Origin: Trichobilharzia regenti
Taxonomy: Eukaryota; Platyhelminthes; Trematoda; Strigeidida; Schistosomatidae
Direction of reading: 5' to 3'
Assembly (NCBI GenBank): GCA_944472135.2
Contig: OX235264.1
Location: 97,722,319 to 97,786,318 of the forward strand
Length of the DNA stretch: 64,000 bases
The position numbers were made by a program, and so were the translations under genes. The stretch's first letter is position 1, and every line of letters starts with the position of its first letter. Shown piece by piece: positions 57,756 through 64,000 of this stretch. The notes under the pieces are model-generated. The model was not told where the DNA came from. It saw only the letters and a list, made by a program, of their open reading frames with translations, and did not search any database.

Positions 57756-58730
57756 GACTGACTGACTGGTTTCAACGTAGAACTTTGCACAGAAGTGCAG
57801 CAGCTTAAGTTGCCACACTCCATGTAACACACAAAGCAACATAAAAGGGTAAAAAGGGATAATGAACAGAGATATGAAGCAAAAAGAATACTATGGAAGA
57901 ACAATAGAATTATATTGGATATGACAAATCACAAAGAGTGAATGCGTCTGCGCAGCCATTGAGAACGATTTTGAGCTCTATATCACTAGTTGTCTCCAGA
58001 CACTAATCTTTACCATCCTGAGGACCTCAACCGGGAAGTATACACCTCTCGCCGTGGCTTAAACGAACCCTTGTGGATTTCATTGGCTAATAAAGTCGTG
58101 TTTTGGTTTGACCACCACTGGCTCTTTTCCAACCTCATACTATGTTAGCTAACATTGCCCATCGATGAACGTGATGGCTAGGCAGGCATGCGTAACACGT
58201 GTCCTAACCATCTCAGTTGGTGGGACTTCACAGCCTCGTCTATTAATTTACTCTCCTTACCTTGCAATTGACCACTGCCTAACTTCAATATTAATCACCT
58301 TATTACGCCACATAACACAGGAGATACAACGAAGACACCTATGATCAAAGACAGCTAGCCAGGCTTTTCGTGTCTTCCACTTTCAAGATTATGTCTCACT
58401 CACAGTGATAAAGGAAGACGGAGAGAACTGCTGAGCAGTTTACACGCCCTCGGGTCAACAGCTGGCCAGATATCGCGTCCACTAAGCCAGAGATGGCGTG
58501 AGTTGACAAATGTCGAACGAGCCTTTTGTACCCGTGCTGAGATTTCGTCAGCTATCAACCAGATGATGGGGCTGATGCAACTTCACAAATAAGTGAGGTG
58601 GTCAACAAACTTTATCACTTCACTCCCTGTTTCTAAGCTAGGAGCCAATATAGTCCAGTCCATTCCTGTAGCATCATCTTACATTTGACACTAGCGGAAG
58701 AATCGCATACAAAACGTCCGAAGATTTCTG
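57755..58730 (-). mobile_element. NLR-C relic
   Basis: 3' tail of GTCA repeats near 57757-57767 (minus), 'gttgccacactccatgtaac', then the C-terminal region, the RRR and DEIS parts near 58540, and palm scraps to about 58730. No open frame. Confidence 0.7.
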
Positions 58731-58849
58731 CTCCTCAAAGTGTTCAGAAGACCTTGTCTTCATTTTGTCAGCGTCTTCACCCAGAAAGACTATATCATCT
58801 GCATATTCTAAGTCACTCGAATCCCTGGTATCCATCTCCACTTACTTTA

Positions 58850-59010
58850 GTAAATATATTGGTTGGTTTGTCCCCAGGGTTCCTTATAACTAGTCTTTTC
58901 TGATCATCTAATCTTCATCATACAGTGAAGATAGTTGTTGATAAAAGTTTGCATCAACCTATTGGAAATGCTTTTCGTGACTTACCAAGTCTGCAAAGCA
59001 CGCATAAGAC
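58850..59010 (-). mobile_element. RTE fragment (thumb to C-terminus)
   Basis: Resembles the 4140-4290 part of RTE-B ('tgatcatctaatcttcatca', 'agttgttgataaaagtttgc'). Short. Confidence 0.5.
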
Positions 59011-59689
59011 TTTTTCACTCGATGGAACCCTCATTCTATTGTAACTTGTTGACTAATTCAGTAAGAAATAATGACTTTTATACATTTATTTTAATTTCCC
59101 ATACGAAACATTTGCGTTCCTTCAACTTCATATGGGGACTCCTAATTACTGCAACTTTTAACAAACTTTCATCTCAGTTACTTGTATCAGACACATTAAT
59201 ATGCTCCCTGTTTAGGTATACTGAAATTATTATTTCTAGACTCGCCTAACTCACTAGCTAGTTCTAAGCGCCGAAAAGAGGGAAGCATGGATATAAGGAT
59301 AACAATCTCATCCTGTTTTCGCTGAAAATTCAAAGCATAGCTGAAAAGGAAGAGGCCGAAAATTCCCGTTGAGTCATGAAGAGGGGGAGGCAGGAAGGGA
59401 GGAGGGAAAATGGCGTCATAGGCTGCAAACTCAAGACAAAATCACTTAGAATGTGAGAAGATTACTTTGAATGCTACCACGGGAAGTGTTAGACGTTGGG
59501 GGCACCAACAAGAAATGAGTGATGATGAGAATCATCTCAGTATGAAGGTCCATTTTGAGGGATCATTCTGTCAGGAAGTGATTTTATTGCATTCGATCAG
59601 TGAAAGTCATCAGCATATATATACCTGTATCAAACCAAGTGAGAAAAATGATCTCGTCTGAGCAGAGGAAGAGCCTATATGATATCTTA
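59011..59689. other. No gene recognised
   Basis: Nothing supported. Confidence 0.35.
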
Positions 59690-60010
59690 AGAAACAAATC
59701 CTAACAGGTGACATGAATGGAAGCCATCTGGAAAGCAAGGGATAGCTTTTAATGTCCAATGATACTCTCCTACAAAAAATGCAAACCCACCGAAGTTTAA
59801 GGAACATTTCTAAAGCCGACTGAAAGCAGTAATAAACAACACCACAATAAGATGACGACATCAAAATTTGAATAGGTAATATGAGTATAAGGTGGACCGG
59901 TAGCAGAAGATACAAGAATAACACTCATGATAGTTGAGAAAGAACGACAATGAATAACTCTGTGCAGGCTTCTGTGCTTTTATTGATTTGGTGATTGGAG
60001 GAAGAGTTCT
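59690..60010 (+). mobile_element. RTE endonuclease relic
   Basis: Plus strand scraps QILTGDMNGSHLES and GFCAFIDLVIGGRV match GDLNAKLV and DFCVFNDLLIGGSV of RTE-B, with a decayed repeat of the first part near 59870. Confidence 0.5.
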
Positions 60011-60234
60011 ACAACGGCAAGAATTGCAGTTCCGCAGTCAGCAGTGCCATACTTGTATCTCAAGTCTTCTACAGTGCGGTTAATTTGATTTAGAAGAGTT
60101 GGGAAGGAGTTTGGGATGGTCATAAAGAGGAATGGAATTAGTTCAATAAGTTTTTGACTGTTTTTCTGAGTCAGTTTGATGTAGACTACTTCGTTGTAGT
60201 CCTTGAGGTGGTAAAAATGAATGACTGAAGGCAA
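59980..60234 (-). CDS. Unrecognised 84-codon ORF
   Basis: Reads MPSVIHFYHLKDYNEVVYI, KLTQKNSQKLIELIPFLFM, TIPNSFPTLLNQINRTVEDL, RYKYGTADCGTAILAVVELF. The composition looks protein-like and I do not recognise the family. The last codons overlap an RTE relic and the region is bounded by repeats, so it may be a fragment of a host gene captured or retrocopied, an exon, or chance. No splice sites that I trust. Confidence 0.3.
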   Translation of the reverse strand: MPSVIHFYHLKDYNEVVYIKLTQKNSQKLIELIPFLFMTIPNSFPTLLNQINRTVEDLRYKYGTADCGTAILAVVELFLQSPNQ

Positions 60235-60430
60235 CTGGTGACATGGCTCTAAATCATTCTCAGTGGGTTAGATACATGAGATTCTTCTTATCATTCGTAT
60301 GGTTGTTCTATCTTCAGCATATTTCTGTTTTTTCTCTGCGATTATGTATGTTTTTATGAATAGTGGAAAAATGAACTGCTGTACTTTTGGCCGTTCCAGA
60401 TTCAGCTCACTTTACACTGCTGTCACTGCT
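60215..60430 (+). mobile_element. NLR-C 3'-end scrap
   Basis: 'ggtgacatggctctaaatc' and 'tctcagtgggttagatacat' match the GDMAQNRSQW part; a decayed 3' UTR follows. Confidence 0.55.
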
Positions 60431-61349
60431 ATGCAAGGCCATCAAGTATAGCGCTGGTATCACTAATTGTTTTAAGAACAAATAAACTTGTCTGGTCCAC
60501 TTAACCTCGGAAATAGGGGTCCAACATCATCTGTCGCATAGCACGTCATACAGACGTGTCATAAAGTTGATTTTAATTATGTGAATTCGTTAGAGCTCTA
60601 GATGAAAAATGTTTAAATCTGTTTCGTATGTTCCGGAATCATTTGTTATTACTTCAAACCTGCCTCAGTAATCTAATTTTTGAACTAAGTCTTATATACC
60701 GATCTTGACTCGTAAACATGTTAATCTACATAGACTAAATTGTTGACCCCTTATATTCTGTTAACTTTTATATGAACATGTAAGACAAGTATGTGTGTGT
60801 GATCATAATGCCCGAACTGTGATGCACGAATACACGTTTCAGATTAAATTACCTTCTCTTTCTTCTTGTTTAATCGTAATACCAATAATATCGTAAAACC
60901 AATACTTGAAAGTTAATCGTAATAAATTATTTTTAAAAGTTACTCTTTTCTACTTACACGTGTATGAGTAGTTGAACAGCTTATCATAAAATCCGGTAAA
61001 AATAACATTGTGAATTTAGATAATAAATAAATTTTTGCTTTATTCCAAAAACAGTACTAATGATACAGCAAGGAATTTTCAGCATTCAGTACAATATTGC
61101 ATCTAATTTACTCAAAAACGACAAAAAAAATTAAAAATACACAATACATAATAGTAATAAAACGATTGTTATAGCAGCTACGTAGCAAAATACTGTATGC
61201 CATACGGAGAAAAATATGCATAAAGTACAAAATTGTAGTAATAATAGTAATACCAACTAAAATAAAATAGCAGAGTAACGATTAAACGATAGAAAGTGTG
61301 ACACCATAAAATACAGAAAGATGAACGATAAAAGGGTCGATTCACTGTG
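60431..61349 (-). other. Probable 3' UTR of the CR1 element and flank
   Basis: AT-rich sequence downstream of the CR1 stop; the element's end cannot be placed. Confidence 0.35.
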
Positions 61350-63998
61350 CTAATTACATAGTAACTTGTAAGTTTCACGTCTAACAGAGTCTTCGTCACA
61401 TAAAGTACGGGCTAAATAGGGTATTGTAGAATTTCTATACTTAGTGGTACGAGCATATATCTTTTTATATTGACTTCTCGTCCTACCTGATGAGATACAA
61501 GGGGACAGGTGTGAATAAAGGGGGTGCAGAGGGTCTGACATTATAGCCTTTGCCCATTTCGTACAGGAATTTATATGCCTCTCGACTATAGTATTAGCGA
61601 GCTCATGCAGTGGCAGACCACAAGCTCTACTCACAGCATTTAATACTCTTCGTAATATGATATAATCTTTTTTGAGAAGCCCAGGAAAGATTAATGGAGA
61701 GCAATAGAGTACAATAGGTAAAATACAGGAGTTTAAAAATTGCAAAACTAAAGGTTGGTTGATACCTGATTGTCTTAACTTTTTAATGTAGAAGGTAAGA
61801 CGAAACATTTTCTTAGAGATAGATAAGATATGGGATGACCATGAAAGGTCAGAGGAAAGAACTAATCCAAGGTATTTAATGCTTGATTTGGTTTCAATTT
61901 CCGTGCCATCTATGCTACAGGGATCATGCGAGTTAACTAGTTCAAGTAAGTCACGTCGATGCTTGAAAGTAAAGTCAAGTGCCTGACATTTGGAAGGATT
62001 TAATATAAGACCATTTGACTTGGACCAGTTGTTGATGTCCAACAGAAAGCTATTAAGTTTGGAGCTGTCAGACTCGGAAGTGATAGGCAGTGATACAGTC
62101 AGATCATCTGCATATTTGACAAAGTTAGTTTCGTTTGAATGAGGCAGGTCATGTAGGAAGAAAGAAAAAAGAAAAGGAGAGAGGACAGCACCTTGTGGAA
62201 CACCGGATTTTGTAAGCGAGGTAGAAGAAGATTTGCCGTTATATACAGTATACTGCATTCTATCAGAAAAATAGGAATGCAACCAACTCTTAGCCCAGGA
62301 TCCTGTTTGTGTCAACGATAGCTTATTTAATAAAAGGCCCCTAGGTACAGAGTCAAAAGCAGATGTGTAGTCTAAGAAAGCACTACGAACATATTTAGCA
62401 CCTTTGTCTAAACAAGAGACAACATTGTGATATAAGACAACCGCAGCATCCAAGGTACTTCTACCATGTTTGTATGCAAATTGTTTAGGATCATTAAAAG
62501 GTTTCAAAGCGGGTTCAAGACGAAGTAAAAGTAATTTTTCCATCAATTTTAAAAAGGGGGAAGTAATTGCAATAGGCCGAAATTTAATATCAGAACCAGA
62601 AGATGGTTTTGGTATAGGGATAATTTTAATGTTTTTCCATGCAAAAGGTAGAACGTTACCGGAAAAAGAAGCATTAAAAATGTTAGTAAGAGGATAACAC
62701 AAAATATCAGCACAATTCCTGAGGACAATGGCAGGTATGCCGTCAGGACCAAGGCTTTGAGAAGGCTTAAGAGACCGGAGACATTTAAGCACATCAAGGG
62801 TATTAAAACCACTAAAGTTATTGTCAATATGATTTGTATCATTTGGAAGGGTATCAACAGAAGAGCGTATGAAAGATTTATTAAGAGTGTCAACATTAAG
62901 AGATGGAACAGAAATACATCGCTTACCGTTAGTAATTTCTTTGAAAAGTTTCCATAAATTAGAAGGGGTTTTACATGACAAAAATCTTTGATTATATAAA
63001 ACATTTAGTCTTTTTATTTCCAGTTTTATCAGAATGTTTAACTTTTTTACACCAGGCTTATCATTAGTTTTGAACAACAGTTCTTTATTTCTACGTAGCT
63101 TTTTGAGATATGGCGAAGATAAGCGATCAAATCGAATGAATAATGTTTCTTTAGGACAACATATTTCGAAACAGAATTTAAGATAATCGGTAGTGTTTGT
63201 GATTGTTTCATCTAATGTTTGTTCTGTAAATAAGTCCCAGTTAGTGTCTTTCAACATGCATCTGAGCTTGTCTAGGTTGTCTTTTGAGTAGCATCTCCGT
63301 TGAACTTTACTGTAGAGGTGAGAGAGGACACCTTTGTGTGATTTGGAATATATTTTAGGCAGTACACGTATGATGCAGTGGTCAGAATTAAGTAGAGGAG
63401 CACGTTTGCGAGCTTCATATATACCAACATCATTGATAAATACTAGATCCAGTTTTTTACCAAGACGGGTGGCAAAGTTAACAATATTGTCATGACCAAG
63501 TGATATAAGGAAGGAGCAATCGCTTCCATTGAAGTCGCCAGTTACTATTGATAAAGAGTTCTCGAAACAAGCTGCAGCAAAAGCGGTGAATTCATCGGCG
63601 AACATAGATAAATCCAATATGGTACAGCCAGGAGAGACATAAACATTAGAAATATAAATGAATTTGTATTTTGACAGGTGTTTCGGGCGACATCTCACAG
63701 TGATGCAATCAATGAAGTCATTCGAGAATTTGAAACAAACTTTGTTTGAAATGGACCATTTTGAGTGAATAAAAGTTGCAACACCTCCACCACATTTTTT
63801 CTTGGAACAAACACGGTCTTGTCGAAAAACATTGAAATTGTTTAGAGACACAATATTGTCATCGTATGAGTCATGGAGCCAGGTTTCTTGTAGAGTGACA
63901 ATACCAGTATTGTGGTAGGTACTAGAAGACAACAGAGACTGAAAATCCAGAATTTTATTAGGCAGGGACCGGCAGTTGGTACTAATGATAACTGGAAC
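61350..63998 (-). CDS. CR1-type (jockey superfamily) ORF2: endonuclease and reverse transcriptase, open at the window edge
   Basis: One uninterrupted frame of over 880 codons that runs off the right edge; the codons before the TTG at 63932 continue in frame (VPVIISTNCRSLPNKI), so no start lies in the window. Endonuclease: STNCRSL, ETWLHDSYDD, FIYISNVYVSPGC, IVTGDFNGSDCS, LNSDHCIIR. RT: SLGPDGIPAIVLRN, FRPIAITSPFLKLMEKLLLL, QFAYKHGRSTLDAAVVL, AFLDYTSAFDSVPR, SGVPQGAVLSPFLFSFFLHD, and the catalytic FVKYADDLTVSLP. Then LILNPSKCQALDF and IKYLGLVLSSDLSW, VLQFLNSCILPIVLYCSPL. All active-site residues I can check are present. It resembles the CR1-like Perere/SR families of schistosomes. This is the best candidate here for an element that can still move. 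Confidence 0.92.
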   Translation of the reverse strand, partial: VPVIISTNCRSLPNKILDFQSLLSSSTYHNTGIVTLQETWLHDSYDDNIVSLNNFNVFRQDRVCSKKKCGGGVATFIHSKWSISNKVCFKFSNDFIDCITVRCRPKHLSKYKFIYISNVYVSPGCTILDLSMFADEFTAFAAACFENSLSIVTGDFNGSDCSFLISLGHDNIVNFATRLGKKLDLVFINDVGIYEARKRAPLLNSDHCIIRVLPKIYSKSHKGVLSHLYSKVQRRCYSKDNLDKLRCMLKDTNWDLFTEQTLDETITNTTDYLKFCFEICCPKETLFIRFDRLSSPYLKKLRRNKELLFKTNDKPGVKKLNILIKLEIKRLNVLYNQRFLSCKTPSNLWKLFKEITNGKRCISVPSLNVDTLNKSFIRSSVDTLPNDTNHIDNNFSGFNTLDVLKCLRSLKPSQSLGPDGIPAIVLRNCADILCYPLTNIFNASFSGNVLPFAWKNIKIIPIPKPSSGSDIKFRPIAITSPFLKLMEKLLLLRLEPALKPFNDPKQFAYKHGRSTLDAAVVLYHNVVSCLDKGAKYVRSAFLDYTSAFDSVPRGLLLNKLSLTQTGSWAKSWLHSYFSDRMQYTVYNGKSSSTSLTKSGVPQGAVLSPFLFSFFLHDLPHSNETNFVKYADDLTVSLPITSESDSSKLNSFLLDINNWSKSNGLILNPSKCQALDFTFKHRRDLLELVNSHDPCSIDGTEIETKSSIKYLGLVLSSDLSWSSHILSISKKMFRLTFYIKKLRQSGINQPLVLQFLNSCILPIVLYCSPLIFPGLLKKDYIILRRVLNAVSRACGLPLHELANTIVERHINSCTKWAKAIMSDPLHPLYSHLSPCISSGRTRSQYKKIYARTTKYRNSTIPYLARTLCDEDSVRRETYKLLCN

Positions 63999-64000
63999 AG

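Overview
The window looks like nuclear DNA of a blood fluke (Schistosoma or a close trematode). It is AT-rich and intron-rich, packed with non-LTR retrotransposons of the SR2/RTE and CR1 types, Penelope-like elements (PLEs) with GIY-YIG endonuclease domains, and small tRNA-derived retroposons, some with hammerhead ribozymes like the schistosome Sm-alpha repeat. I see no bacterial features, no CRISPR array, no rRNA and no convincing intact tRNA gene. The species cannot be fixed from sequence alone.

The one host gene recognised is the 3' part of a multi-exon prosaposin-like gene on the + strand, from about 3355 to 17718, with its 5' exons outside the window or unrecognised. All visible exons are phase 0: 3355-3435 (second half of a saposin-B domain), 9010-9456 (end of that domain, a saposin-A domain, first half of another saposin-B), 12410-12490 (middle of the second saposin-B) and 16783-17445 (three saposin-A domains in a row). 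A likely 87-bp mini-intron leads to a last exon, 17533-17718, that would add a transmembrane segment. The 2.9 to 5.6-kb introns are filled with retroelement debris.

From 18 kb to the end the window is almost wholly repeats, many nested. Names used below: RTE-A and RTE-B (two SR2-like RTE families), NLR-C (a third non-LTR family with an RRRVLGK...WLG C-terminus and a short tandem-repeat tail), CR1 (a long open ORF running off the right edge at 61350-64000), PLE-1 to PLE-5, SINE-T (tRNA head; one form has an RTE-like 3' tail), SINE-H (tRNA promoter plus hammerhead) and an Sm-alpha-like fragment.

The most notable result is a shared architecture for the PLE copies: inverted terminal repeats (pLTRs), a further 23-75 bases beyond the inverted repeat on the 5' side only, and flanking target-site duplications of 12-13 bp in five separate copies. 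The terminal repeats of two PLE families hold a 45-nt hammerhead-like core, and the SINE-H family holds another hammerhead of a different design. An Sm-alpha-like retroposon sits inside one PLE terminal repeat, where the opposite repeat of the same element shows the unoccupied site.
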